NCBI GenBank assembly: GCA_946546945.1
Contig: CAMNOU010000023.1
Location: forward strand, 1-35,634
DNA: 35,634 bases
DNA from: an uncultured Lachnospiraceae bacterium
Lineage (GTDB): Bacteria; Bacillota; Clostridia; Lachnospirales; Lachnospiraceae
Reading direction: 5' to 3'
Shown: one piece after another, positions 19,301 to 26,361 of the stretch
How the letters are laid out: each line of letters begins with the position of its first letter
Numbering within the stretch: position 1 is the stretch's first letter
The notes under the pieces: model-generated
Database searches by the model: none
What the model was told of the DNA's origin: nothing
Seen by the model: only the letters and a program-made list of their open reading frames with translations
Made by a program: the position numbers and the translations under genes

Positions 19301-19730
19301 TGACCGTGCCGGAGCTGTCCGCGAGATCCGTCCAGGCCGTGGGAGCAGCCAGCCCTGTGTTCGTTCTGTTTCCGGTCGCAGCATACGCCCGTACAGGAAT
19401 CGCGATCTCCTCTCCTTGGGCAAAGGTCTTCCCGTTATTCTTCAGAATATTCAGCAAAATAACACCCCGGTGGCTCTTCTGCGGTGTTATCTGCGACGAA
19501 TACTCTTCCGCCCGGTCAGATACTTCATCGCCTTTCTTTACATCTACCGGTTTCCCTGCCGGGTCAAAGACCGAAAACTCCCTGACCTTCACCGTAACAT
19601 CTGATGCGGCCTCAGAGGTCTTTGCTGTCACCGGCACAGAACATCCCAGCATGCCGGCGAGCAATAACAGTCCTGTCAGCAAACGGACTCTTCTGCACCG
19701 TGTCTGTCTCTGTTTTTTTCTTTTTATCAT
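16305..19730 (-). CDS. Wall-anchored adhesin with Cna-B and mucus-binding-type repeats
   Basis: 1141-residue surface protein. Signal peptide at about 1-36 (cleavage near VTA|KT). Residues 40-460 form a large region I cannot assign. A Cna-B/SpaA-like domain covers about 462-575, with the E-box ETKAPEGY and a possible isopeptide triad Lys469, Glu529 and Asn572. Three MucBP-like modules follow (starting near 577, 777 and 990; motifs VIYKDQ, VIIRDE, VIIRDM), alternating with two MUB-like modules (near 656 and 882; motifs RTIRYIYG and RSIHYIYG). The C-terminus has a sortase signal APKTGD at 1109-1114, a membrane helix and a basic end. AAAGGAG lies 6 bp before the ATG at 19730. Binding to mucus or glycans is inferred from the modules. 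No sortase gene is nearby. Confidence 0.9.
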   Translation of the reverse strand: MIKRKKQRQTRCRRVRLLTGLLLLAGMLGCSVPVTAKTSEAASDVTVKVREFSVFDPAGKPVDVKKGDEVSDRAEEYSSQITPQKSHRGVILLNILKNNGKTFAQGEEIAIPVRAYAATGNRTNTGLAAPTAWTDLADSSGTVIGQWTMEGSAANYGKRTIRIRLNEKAAGKAVLSDVTIDLGNKGIMTWGVGYAIAAKISIGDTMFAYAVREREKIPFHDAAFQASASNRMAICGVRFGTDLYNSLIDSRGEKGTPESVLVESFYENASSADFIRVTGVNEAPYSLTEPGGCFITDYLVANYAASCTGLEPEKGESYEAFRKRVMEKPLQYGAYPQKDGVRFVFYGGVVGVDTPVYSEYKDFDVPSNVAHAMIEQGWYKESDYDALNAIYAGAIRDSKVTGEHITASNVALQVNYHAVLEDTGYPAETVITYNPGQDSERRKTYSQTIALTGMFGKISAKPFSAAVMKYDADSAEALQGAAVKLQLLQEDGTWADYTPEDQGTLERITNKDGLQTFENLGLGTYRAVETKAPEGYSLADSPGYDKKSKTVISAPFVIREKDTQGAKVQMANKRTPQTAAVIYKDQTSDKVLRTDRLKGNAGEKIAYDAESRIQAYLEQGYTLVSSDFREGILFDQDDGQEQVFTVLLRHGTSTKEETKTIQRTIRYIYGSDDEGPAEDESEEEEKGQEERPEPGSPAAEDVVQKVTFRRTAKTDLVTHSMTYSAYEPETQSFDAVDSPEVFNYTPSLARVEARNISASDKNMTVVITYSRKPDQKAEVIIRDESSETDLHREILTGPRGTAIGYDVGPDLEELLKKGYELKENAYPGPQTLYDEDDSADQEYLVLVAPVIERILPDDPRTPEDPMNPDGTPYPEGLDHDSLNRTVRRSIHYIYGQYNENANHEGTPEPGSEAAEDVKQEVSFSREALVNHVTAQVSYEPWQPESALLEEVLSPVIGNFTASAEKTKALEVMPEDPDTEEEIIYRQKDDQKAAVIIRDMESGEDLFLRNLSGPSGTEFGYDITDDLSRILQSGYRLNDNPYPGANALFDEEDTVLQEYVVTVRKIRKEMPAVDQEETGFPKKADASVRTTAQMPSDQTGKTSGTASVSAPKTGDEMHLLFYALLIAAAGSIAAAAAVRKIH

Positions 19731-20022
19731 ATTCGTCTCCTTTCATTTCACATCCTGTTCTCTTATTCCTGTCATCAGGCTCAGATCATAGGCCATCCCT
19801 CCCTTCTGCTTGGCTGCACTCCCTGAAGCAGGCCTGCAAACGGCACACAAAAAAGCCGGGAGTGTGTTCCGGCACAAGATTCTGCAGTTCCAGAAGAGAA
19901 TGGCATCAGAAGAATTGAAAAGAAAGCGCAAAATCCCTTCGGTCATGTACAATCTCTGCGGTTTCGTTTTTCTGAATGTAAAAGCATAGATTTTTGTAAT
20001 AAAAGAAATTCAGACAATTTCA
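19731..20022 (-). other. Long AT-rich leader region before the adhesin gene
   Basis: About 290 bp between the argD-side terminator and the adhesin start. It holds a minus-strand terminator at 19849-19873, and beyond it a 17-codon frame (ATG at 19796, ending 19743) just before the adhesin ribosome site. No convincing sigma-A promoter, T-box, or known riboswitch core was recognised. A 69-codon frame at 19743-19952 (TTG start) runs across the terminator and is probably chance. Confidence 0.5.
19849..19873 (-). terminator. Terminator-like hairpin in the adhesin leader
   Basis: A 5-bp GC stem (GCCGG/CCGGC at 19869-19873 and 19855-19859) with a 9-nt loop, followed on minus by six T (19854-19849). 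It sits 119 bp before the adhesin start and downstream of a stronger terminator, so it may attenuate a short leader transcript. Confidence 0.55.
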
Positions 20023-20076
20023 GATAAAAAAGAAATATGCTTTGAAAAGTATACTACCATACTTCCCAAAGCATAT
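20023..20076 (-). terminator. Terminator of the arg operon after argD
   Basis: A 10-bp outer stem (20035-20044 with 20067-20076) and a 6-bp inner stem (20047-20052 with 20059-20064), separated by a 2x2 internal loop, then a T-rich tract on minus. The stem is AT-rich but long. Confidence 0.75.
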
Positions 20077-20126
20077 CAAGACTAAAAATATATGATTTTT
20101 TATCCGCAGTTTTTTCCGGATTCCGG

Positions 20127-21320
20127 TCAGAAGGAAGCCAGCACGCGGTCCAGTTTTCCAATCATTTCATCCACATGCTCTTTCCCGATCACAAGCGGAG
20201 GAACGAACCGGACAACATCTGAGCCGGCCGTGATTACGATCAGGCCCTCCTCCAGTGCTTTTGCTGCTACCTGCCCGACGGGAACACGCATCTGCAGTCC
20301 CTGGATCAGGCCCATGCCGCGGCGGTCTGTGATGAAATCATATTTCTCTTTCAGTCCGTCCAGCTTTTCTTCCAGATAAGGCGCAATCTCTTTTACGTGC
20401 TCCAGAATCTTCTCTTTTTCAAACAGATCGAATACCGTGCTGACCGCAGCGCCGACAAATGGATTGCCCCCGTATGTGGTGCCGTGATCGCCGGGAACGA
20501 GTGACTTGTCCGCGACTCTTTGTGTCATCATGAATGCGCCGACCGGAACTCCGCATCCCAGTGCCTTGGCCACCGCCATGATATCCGGTTTTATACCGTA
20601 ATTCTGCCATGCAAACATTGCGCCGGTACGGCCCATCCCGCACTGGACTTCATCCAGAATCAGCAGAATATCTTTTTCGTCGCAAATCTTTCGCACTTCC
20701 TTCAGGAAATCAGGGTCCGCGGGATAAATCCCGCCCTCGCCCTGCACTGTTTCCATAAGAATGGCGCAGGTGCGGTCTGTAATCTGTGCTTTCACGCTTT
20801 CTATGTCATTGAAGTCCGCAAATCGGATTCCGGGGATCAGCGGTTCGAACGGTTCCTGGTAATGCGGCGTGCCTGTAACGGAAAGCGCTCCAAGTGTTCT
20901 GCCATGGAAGGAATGATTCATGGCGATCACCTCATGCCCCGCATGCCCGTCTCTGGTATAGGCATATTTTTTGGCTGACTTCAGAGCTCCCTCGATTGCC
21001 TCCGCTCCGCTGTTCGTAAAAAAGATTCTGTCCATCCCGGAAGCCGCCAGTGCTTTGCCGGCCGCTTCAATGATCGGAGGATTGTAATAAAGATTTGATG
21101 TATGGAGCAGTTTGTCCACCTGCGCTTTCAGCGCATCGGTGTATTCTTTTTTGCCGTATCCGAATGCACAGACAGCAATGCCTGCCGCAAAATCCAGATA
21201 CTGTTTCCCGTCCGTATCATACAGATATACTCCCTCTCCCTTTTCAAGGACGACCGGGAACCGGTTATAGGTATGCAGAAGTTCCTGCTCTGCGTTTTCC
21301 ATATAGTATTCTTTATTCAT
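20127..21320 (-). CDS. argD: Acetylornithine aminotransferase
   Basis: PLP-dependent class III aminotransferase that converts N-acetylglutamate semialdehyde to N-acetylornithine using glutamate. From the ATG at 21320 it has 397 residues; GGGAGGA lies about 11 bp upstream, and the earlier in-frame ATG at 21344 overlaps that site. Motifs: [13 protein letters not shown], the PLP phosphate region [28 protein letters not shown], and the active-site segment [12 protein letters not shown] followed by AVAKALGCG with the Schiff-base lysine. It overlaps argB by 8 bp and is the last gene of the argJ-argB-argD run. Cytosolic. Confidence 0.95.
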   Translation of the reverse strand: MNKEYYMENAEQELLHTYNRFPVVLEKGEGVYLYDTDGKQYLDFAAGIAVCAFGYGKKEYTDALKAQVDKLLHTSNLYYNPPIIEAAGKALAASGMDRIFFTNSGAEAIEGALKSAKKYAYTRDGHAGHEVIAMNHSFHGRTLGALSVTGTPHYQEPFEPLIPGIRFADFNDIESVKAQITDRTCAILMETVQGEGGIYPADPDFLKEVRKICDEKDILLILDEVQCGMGRTGAMFAWQNYGIKPDIMAVAKALGCGVPVGAFMMTQRVADKSLVPGDHGTTYGGNPFVGAAVSTVFDLFEKEKILEHVKEIAPYLEEKLDGLKEKYDFITDRRGMGLIQGLQMRVPVGQVAAKALEEGLIVITAGSDVVRFVPPLVIGKEHVDEMIGKLDRVLASF

Positions 21321-22209
21321 GATAAAATTTATCCTCCCTGTCATTCAGAATCGCTGTTCCGATTCCCTTATTGGTAAAGATTTCCAGCAGCAGACAATGT
21401 GCCAGACGCCCGTCCAGGATATGGACTCTGGAAACACCGTTTTCAACGGCATGAATGCAGTTATTCAGTTTGGGAAGCATGCCGCCGACCACATACCCGC
21501 TGTCGAGCAGTTCCTTTGCCTCAGTCACCGTGAGCTCGGAAATCAGGGTCGAAGGGTCTTTCGGATCCCGGCGCACGCCCTCGATGTCCGTCAGAAAAGC
21601 AAGCTTTTCCGCGTTCACCGCGCTTGCAATCGCGCAGGCCGCATCGTCGGCATTGATATTGTAGGTCTGATACGCATCATCCAGCCCGATCGGGCAGACA
21701 ATCGGAAGGAAGTCCTTCTCCAGAAGATCAAACAGAATCTTCGGATCCACATCTTTGATCTCGCCGACAAAACCAATGTCCTTTCCCTCAGAATATTTTT
21801 TCTCCACCTTCAGAAGCCCGCCGTCCTTTCCGCTGATGCTTACGGCGCGGACGCCCAGCCCCTCGACCATGGAAACCAGGGATTTTCCGACTCTTCCGAG
21901 TACCATCTCCGCGATCTCCATCGTCTGTTCATCGGTCTTCCTTAATCCCCCGATAAATTCCGGGACAATACCGGATTTTTCCACCCATTTATTGATCTCT
22001 TTGCCGCCGCCGTGAACAATGATGGGCTTAAAGCCTACCAGCTTGAGCAGTGTGACATCCTGAATCACACTTTTTTTCAGTTCCTCATCCAGCATGGCGC
22101 TGCCGCCGTATTTGACTACGATGATTCTGCGGTTGAACCGCTGTATATAAGGCAGGGCTTCGATCAGGACCTCCGCTTTTGCCTTTGACTCCTCAATTCT
22201 GTCTGACAT
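21313..22209 (-). CDS. argB: Acetylglutamate kinase
   Basis: Phosphorylates N-acetylglutamate, the second step of the acetylated ornithine route. 298 residues, the usual length. Characteristic segments: [10 protein letters not shown] near residue 30, [11 protein letters not shown] near residue 63, the substrate region [23 protein letters not shown] and the C-terminal [18 protein letters not shown]. The length and the extended N-terminal helix ([16 protein letters not shown]) are those of hexameric, arginine-inhibited kinases, so feedback control by arginine is likely. AGAGGAACC precedes the ATG at 22209. It follows argJ with a 72-bp gap holding a hairpin. Confidence 0.96.
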   Translation of the reverse strand: MSDRIEESKAKAEVLIEALPYIQRFNRRIIVVKYGGSAMLDEELKKSVIQDVTLLKLVGFKPIIVHGGGKEINKWVEKSGIVPEFIGGLRKTDEQTMEIAEMVLGRVGKSLVSMVEGLGVRAVSISGKDGGLLKVEKKYSEGKDIGFVGEIKDVDPKILFDLLEKDFLPIVCPIGLDDAYQTYNINADDAACAIASAVNAEKLAFLTDIEGVRRDPKDPSTLISELTVTEAKELLDSGYVVGGMLPKLNNCIHAVENGVSRVHILDGRLAHCLLLEIFTNKGIGTAILNDREDKFYHE

Positions 22210-22256
22210 GATATGGTTCCTCTTTTCTGTGTATTCTTTCTTTATTCCGGATCATG

Positions 22257-22278
22257 ACGGGCTGCCCGGCATACCCGT
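22257..22278 (-). other. Intercistronic hairpin between argJ and argB
   Basis: ACGGG/CCCGT (22257-22261 with 22274-22278) encloses a TGCC/GGCA pair (22263-22266 with 22268-22271). No T run follows on minus, so it looks like an mRNA-stability or differential-expression element rather than a terminator. Confidence 0.35.
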
Positions 22279-22281
22279 TTT

Positions 22282-23505
22282 TCAGGAACGGTAGTCTGCA
22301 TTGATCTTAACATAATCATAGCTCAGGTCACAGCCCCACGCAGTCGCTTCCTCATTCCCTGCTTTGATGTCCGCGATCGCCGTAACTTCCGGCTCTGACA
22401 GGATCTTTGTCGCTTCCTCTTCACTGTAGTCCAGCGCCACGCCGTTCTCAATGATCTTCAGGCTTCCTGCCGCGCTCTCGAAATACAGATCGACTTTTTC
22501 AGGGTCAAACTGTGCCCCGGAATATCCCATCGCGCACAGGATCCGTCCCCAATTGGCGTCATGTCCGAAAATCGCCGCTTTTGTCAGGCTGGAGCAGATG
22601 ACGGATTTACTTAATACACGCGCCTGCTCCTTTGTCTGTGCATGAATGACTTTTACCTCAAAGAGCGCTGTGGCGCCTTCACCGTCACCGGCCATCATTT
22701 TGGCAAGTTCTGTATCTACATAATTCAAAGCTTCGCAGAATGCCCGGTAATTCTCATCCTTCTGTGTGATCACCGGATTGCCGGCCATCCCGTTCGCCAG
22801 AAGCAGAAGCGTGTCATTGGTGGAGGTATCCCCATCCACGGAAATCATATTGAATGTATCGCGCACATCTGCGCGCAGCGCCTCCGCAAGCAGGTCTTTG
22901 GAAATCGCCAGATCCGTCGTGACAAATCCGAGCATCGTGCACATATTCGGATGGATCATGCCGGACCCCTTGCACATGCCTCCCACCGTGACCGTCGTGT
23001 CCCCAACGGAAAACTGGACAGCCACTTCCTTTTCATGTGTGTCTGTCGTCATGATTGCCTTCGCAGCCTGATTGCCGGCTTCGATGCTGCTCTCAAGCCC
23101 CGGAACCATGGACCGGATGCCCGCTTTGATTCTGTCAATCGGAAGCTGCATGCCGATAACGCCGGTCGAGGCGACCAGAACTGCTTCTTCGGGGATCGAA
23201 AGCAGCGCGCCGGCTTCCCCGGCTGTCTCCCTGCAATATCCCATGCCCTCGCTTCCGGTACATGCATTCGCAATGCCGGCATTGATGATCACTGCCTGTA
23301 CGGATTCACTGTTTTCCACAACATTTCTGTCCCATACGACCGGTGCCGCCTTCACGATATTCGTTGTAAAGGTACCCGCCGCCCGGCACGGCTTCTCGCT
23401 ATAGATCATTGCCATATCCGTACGGTCCCTGTATTTGATGCCTGCTGCCGTGCAGGCAGCCCGGAATCCCTTTGCCGCGGTCACACCGCCTTTGATCTGT
23501 TTCAT
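22282..23505 (-). CDS. argJ: ArgJ: ornithine acetyltransferase / N-acetylglutamate synthase
   Basis: Moves the acetyl group from N-acetylornithine to glutamate, closing the acetyl cycle. 407 residues beginning MKQIKGGVTAAKGF, as usual for ArgJ. The self-cleavage site is in KAIMTTDTHEK, where the chain splits just before the catalytic Thr to give alpha and beta subunits. Further family segments are GMCKGSGMIHPNMCTMLGF and SVDGDTSTNDTLLLLANG. Whether it is monofunctional or bifunctional cannot be read from the sequence with confidence. It is 18 bp downstream of a GNAT acetyltransferase gene and upstream of argB. No argC lies in front of it, although argC-argJ is the common order. Confidence 0.96.
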   Translation of the reverse strand: MKQIKGGVTAAKGFRAACTAAGIKYRDRTDMAMIYSEKPCRAAGTFTTNIVKAAPVVWDRNVVENSESVQAVIINAGIANACTGSEGMGYCRETAGEAGALLSIPEEAVLVASTGVIGMQLPIDRIKAGIRSMVPGLESSIEAGNQAAKAIMTTDTHEKEVAVQFSVGDTTVTVGGMCKGSGMIHPNMCTMLGFVTTDLAISKDLLAEALRADVRDTFNMISVDGDTSTNDTLLLLANGMAGNPVITQKDENYRAFCEALNYVDTELAKMMAGDGEGATALFEVKVIHAQTKEQARVLSKSVICSSLTKAAIFGHDANWGRILCAMGYSGAQFDPEKVDLYFESAAGSLKIIENGVALDYSEEEATKILSEPEVTAIADIKAGNEEATAWGCDLSYDYVKINADYRS

Positions 23506-23523
23506 AACCCACCTCGTCTTTTC

Positions 23524-23976
23524 CTATTCATTGAACCTTGTAATATTTTCATCGTTAAGAATAAAATCATAGGTATTGATATCCGTCCGCTCTCTCCAGC
23601 CGAAACGGTTCCAGAACTGATTTCCGACTTCATTGCTCTTGAAGGCAATCAGACTGATCTTGTTGATCTGTTCTTTCTGAAGGATCCGCATCGCCGCCGT
23701 TGCCATCTGCCTGCCGATCCCGCGTTTGCGGTAGTGCTCATCAACACAAACATGATAGAAGGAACCGGTCCTCCCGTCATGTCCGCAGAGGATCGATCCG
23801 ACGATCCTGCCATCCGCCTCTGCTACCACGCTTGTACCGGGATTTCGCGCAAGGAAACGCGCTGTCCCTTCTCTGGAATCGTCGATGCTTCGGATCCCGA
23901 ACCCGTGGATTGACATCCATAGGGTATATACCTGATCATAGTCATCGATTGTCATAGGGCGTATCCGAACATCCAT
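23524..23976 (-). CDS. GNAT-family N-acetyltransferase in the arg operon
   Basis: 150 residues from the ATG at 23976, chosen because GAGG lies 6 bp upstream and the product then opens with a standard GNAT strand (MDVRIRPMTIDDYDQV). The acetyl-CoA loop RKRGIGRQM is near residue 92, with the preceding strand FYHVCVD and a late NQFWNRFGW motif. Substrate unknown. It is the first gene of the argJ-argB-argD run, where argC often sits, so a link to acetylglutamate formation is tempting. It is far shorter than classical ArgA and resembles general GNATs; I do not claim that function. Confidence 0.85.
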   Translation of the reverse strand: MDVRIRPMTIDDYDQVYTLWMSIHGFGIRSIDDSREGTARFLARNPGTSVVAEADGRIVGSILCGHDGRTGSFYHVCVDEHYRKRGIGRQMATAAMRILQKEQINKISLIAFKSNEVGNQFWNRFGWRERTDINTYDFILNDENITRFNE

Positions 23977-24131
23977 CTTGTACCTCATTCTGTATTTATT
24001 ATGCAAAGGATTTCTTCACATTGTTTTCTATATTATACCTTTGCGTGCTGTTCGTAAAGGTCTTACGGCAAAAATAACATCACTTCTGACAGAAAACATG
24101 CTGCCCCGGGGCCGGGCCGCCCCAGGCCTGC

Positions 24132-24147
24132 ATGTATATTTATACAT
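24132..24147. promoter_or_regulatory. Perfect ArgR-box-like palindrome
   Basis: ATGTATA, TT, TATACAT: a perfect palindrome. It fits the general ARG box layout (TGAAT, four A/T bases, ATTCA) with one symmetrical change in each half. Binding by ArgR/AhrC is inferred; argR is not in the window. Confidence 0.5.
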
Positions 24148-24287
24148 CATTGCAAAAATCTTTTCTTTTTCTCAGAACACATGCCAGTTTCCATCATATC
24201 ACAAATTCGGAAATAATCAATTCTTTTTTCAGTTTTTTCTCATTTTCACCGTTTTTACTCATTGCATGCATTTTTATTATATTTTTC

Positions 24288-24301
24288 TGTATATTTTTAC
24301 A
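24288..24301. promoter_or_regulatory. Second ArgR-box-like site at the argG promoter
   Basis: TGTATATTTTTACA differs from the core of the perfect palindrome at 24132-24147 by one base. It ends one base before the argG -35, where a bound repressor would block RNA polymerase. Confidence 0.45.
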
Positions 24302-24302
24302 C

Positions 24303-24331
24303 TTGCACATTGCGCATCTCTGTAGTATAAT
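24303..24331 (+). promoter_or_regulatory. argG promoter
   Basis: TTGCAC (24303-24308), a 17-bp spacer and a perfect TATAAT (24326-24331). The weak -35 fits a controlled promoter. Transcription should start near 24338, about 29 nt before the ATG. Confidence 0.7.
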
Positions 24332-24366
24332 CAGTGAAGTTGAATTGAGAAAGGACGGTTATCGTT

Positions 24367-25590
24367 ATGAAAGAAAAAGTTATTCTTGCCTACTCAGGCG
24401 GACTGGATACAACCGCGATCATCCCGTGGTTAAAAGAGAATTATGATTATGAAGTAATTTGCTGCTGCGTTGACTGCGGACAGGGAGAAGAACTGGACGG
24501 TCTTGAGGAGCGCGCAAAATATTCCGGCGCTTCGAAATTGTATATCGAAGATATCACAGATGAGTTCTGCGATGAGTATATTGTTCCGTGTGTACAGGCC
24601 GGAGCCGTATATGAGAACAAATATCTGCTGGGAACATCCATGGCCCGTCCGGGCATCGCAAAACGCCTGGTGGAGGTTGCCCGGAAGGAAGGAGCTGTTG
24701 CGATCTGCCATGGCGCAACAGGCAAGGGCAATGACCAGATCCGTTTTGAGCTGGGCATCAAGGCACTGGCGCCGGATCTGAAGATCATCGCTGCATGGCG
24801 TGATGACAAGTGGACGCTGGATTCCCGGGAAGCGGAAATCGCTTACTGCAGGGAGCACGGCATTGATCTGCCCTTCTCTGCGGACCAGAGCTACAGCCGC
24901 GACCGCAACCTCTGGCACATCAGCCACGAAGGACTGGAGCTGGAGGATCCTGCGAACGAACCGGACTATGATCATCTTCTGGTCCTTGGCGTATCTCCGG
25001 AAAAAGCACCCGATGAAGCGGAATATGTGACCATGACCTTTGAGGCAGGCGTTCCGAAATCCGTAAACGGCAAAGAGATGAAGGTATCCGATATCATCCG
25101 TGAACTGAACCGTCTGGGCGGAAAGCACGGCATCGGAATCGTCGATATCGTGGAAAACCGTGTTGTCGGCATGAAATCCCGCGGTGTCTACGAGACCCCC
25201 GGCGGAACCATCCTGATGGAAGCACATGATCAGCTGGAAGAGCTCGTATTAGACCGTGCGACCATGGAAGTCAAAAAGGATATGGGCAACAAGCTGGCTC
25301 AGATCGTTTATGAAGGCAAATGGTTCACTCCTCTTCGGGAAGCAGTTCAGGCCTTTGTCGAATCCACGCAGAAATATGTGACCGGCGAAGTGAAATTCAA
25401 GCTTTACAAAGGCAATATCATCAAAGCCGGAACGACTTCCAAATACTCCTTATACAGCGAGTCTCTGGCAAGCTTTACGACCGGTGATCTCTATGACCAC
25501 CATGATGCAGAAGGCTTTATCACACTCTTCGGCCTTCCGCTGAAGGTCCGCGCCATGAAAATGGCGGAGCTCGAAAAAGAGAGCAACTAA
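24367..25590 (+). CDS. argG: Argininosuccinate synthase
   Basis: Joins citrulline and aspartate with ATP to make argininosuccinate. 407 residues, usual length. The N-terminal ATP loop is AYSGGLDTTAIIPWL; further motifs are CHGATGKGNDQIRFE and SYSRDRNLWHISHEG, the conserved substrate and ATP contacts of the family. AAAGGA lies 11 bp before the ATG at 24367. It is transcribed alone, diverging from the argJBD genes, with a terminator immediately after. argH, its usual partner, is absent here. Confidence 0.97.
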   Translation: MKEKVILAYSGGLDTTAIIPWLKENYDYEVICCCVDCGQGEELDGLEERAKYSGASKLYIEDITDEFCDEYIVPCVQAGAVYENKYLLGTSMARPGIAKRLVEVARKEGAVAICHGATGKGNDQIRFELGIKALAPDLKIIAAWRDDKWTLDSREAEIAYCREHGIDLPFSADQSYSRDRNLWHISHEGLELEDPANEPDYDHLLVLGVSPEKAPDEAEYVTMTFEAGVPKSVNGKEMKVSDIIRELNRLGGKHGIGIVDIVENRVVGMKSRGVYETPGGTILMEAHDQLEELVLDRATMEVKKDMGNKLAQIVYEGKWFTPLREAVQAFVESTQKYVTGEVKFKLYKGNIIKAGTTSKYSLYSESLASFTTGDLYDHHDAEGFITLFGLPLKVRAMKMAELEKESN

Positions 25591-25605
25591 TATTCCGATC
25601 AGATC

Positions 25606-25642
25606 AAAAAACAGGACCCGCCGTTCCGGCGGATCCTGTTTT
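25606..25642. terminator. Terminator between argG and the convergent coiled-coil gene
   Basis: A stem of about 15 bp with one C-A mismatch (25607-25621 with 25628-25642, closing on a TTCC-type loop) flanked by A and T runs on both sides, so it can work in both directions. Confidence 0.85.
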
Positions 25643-25674
25643 AATTTCTGCAGTTCCTTAAAAAGCATGGTCTT

Positions 25675-26361
25675 TTACTTGCTTTCCGTGATTCCGATTC
25701 CGGAAAGCAGTGTCTTTAATCCATCGCGTTCTTTCATGTAGTTCTCCAGTTTCTGAACAACCTCTGTCCAGTAAGCTTCGCTCTTCTTTTTTGCCTCCTC
25801 GACCTGCTTTGTGCAGCGGTCCTGTGTTGATTTCACAAGCTCCTGGCAGCGTTCTGAGGTTTCTTTTTCCAGCTGCCGGCATTTGTCTTCTGTCGCCTGA
25901 TCCAGAAGCTTACACTTCTCCTGGCTTGCCTTTTCCATGTCCTCGCACTTTTTCGCGCTGTCTTTTTCCATGGCCTGACACTCCCGGATCGTCTCCTCCC
26001 TGAGAGACTTACACTTCTCCAGCGTAGCCTGTTCTTTTTCCTGAGCCTCGAACATCATCTGGTCGATCTGCGCTTTGCTTTCGGCTTCGCGTTTCGCGCT
26101 CACTTCCTCCTGCCGTGCACTCAGAGACTGAATATTCTCCAGATACTGCTGTGCCGCAGCCTGTGCATCTTCAAAAACATGATTGATCTTCAGCGCAGCT
26201 TCCGCGATGTTTCCGGCTTCGTCCAAATCGATTTTTCTCACATCCGCAGACTTCTTTACCTCATCCAGTTCCGCCTGCAGCTGTTCTGTCTGTCTGCTCT
26301 GCTCAACCAGCAGCTGCAGCAGCTCTGCTCTGCTTAATTTTTTCAGTTCCTTATCGGTCAT
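25675..26361 (-). CDS. Coiled-coil protein with a seven-cysteine hendecad ladder
   Basis: 228 residues from the ATG at 26361 (AGGTGA about 6 bp upstream; it overlaps the flavin reductase gene by 11 bp). No signal peptide or membrane helix, so cytosolic. Residues 1-30 form a leucine-rich acidic helix (LKKLSRAELLQLLVEQSR), and the rest is almost entirely charged coiled coil. Residues 117-183 are six 11-residue repeats of form C-x-x-[LM]-x-x-x-[ST]-x-x-[KRE], with cysteines at 117, 128, 139, 150, 161, 172 and 183; the protein has no other cysteine. The DNA codons lie exactly 33 bp apart. I recognise no named domain. As last gene after a flavin reductase, a thiol-redox, metal-binding or scaffold role is possible but unproven. 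Confidence 0.85.
   Translation of the reverse strand: MTDKELKKLSRAELLQLLVEQSRQTEQLQAELDEVKKSADVRKIDLDEAGNIAEAALKINHVFEDAQAAAQQYLENIQSLSARQEEVSAKREAESKAQIDQMMFEAQEKEQATLEKCKSLREETIRECQAMEKDSAKKCEDMEKASQEKCKLLDQATEDKCRQLEKETSERCQELVKSTQDRCTKQVEEAKKKSEAYWTEVVQKLENYMKERDGLKTLLSGIGITESK

Larger units (their letters stand above)
23977..24366. other. Divergent arg regulatory region
   Basis: A 390-bp AT-rich spacer between the GNAT-argJBD genes (minus) and argG (plus). It holds a minus TATAAT at 24037-24032 with only a weak -35, a GC-rich imperfect hairpin at 24097-24134, an ArgR-box-like palindrome at 24132-24147, a second similar box at 24288-24301 and the argG promoter at 24303-24331. Confidence 0.7.

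Noticed and set aside
18264..19604. 446-codon open frame on plus
   Set aside because: It lies antisense to the adhesin and shows no domain or suitable ribosome site; a shadow of codon bias.
19743..19952. 69-codon minus frame in the adhesin leader
   Set aside because: It crosses a terminator-like hairpin, starts with TTG without a ribosome site, and has no domain; only the last 17 codons have a purine-rich stretch in front.
22642..23913. 423-codon open frame on plus
   Set aside because: It is antisense to argJ and the acetyltransferase, both of which have clear family motifs.
23977..24366. T-box or other riboswitch for the arg genes
   Set aside because: I found no T-box core or antiterminator signature in this spacer; the palindromes fit a protein operator better.
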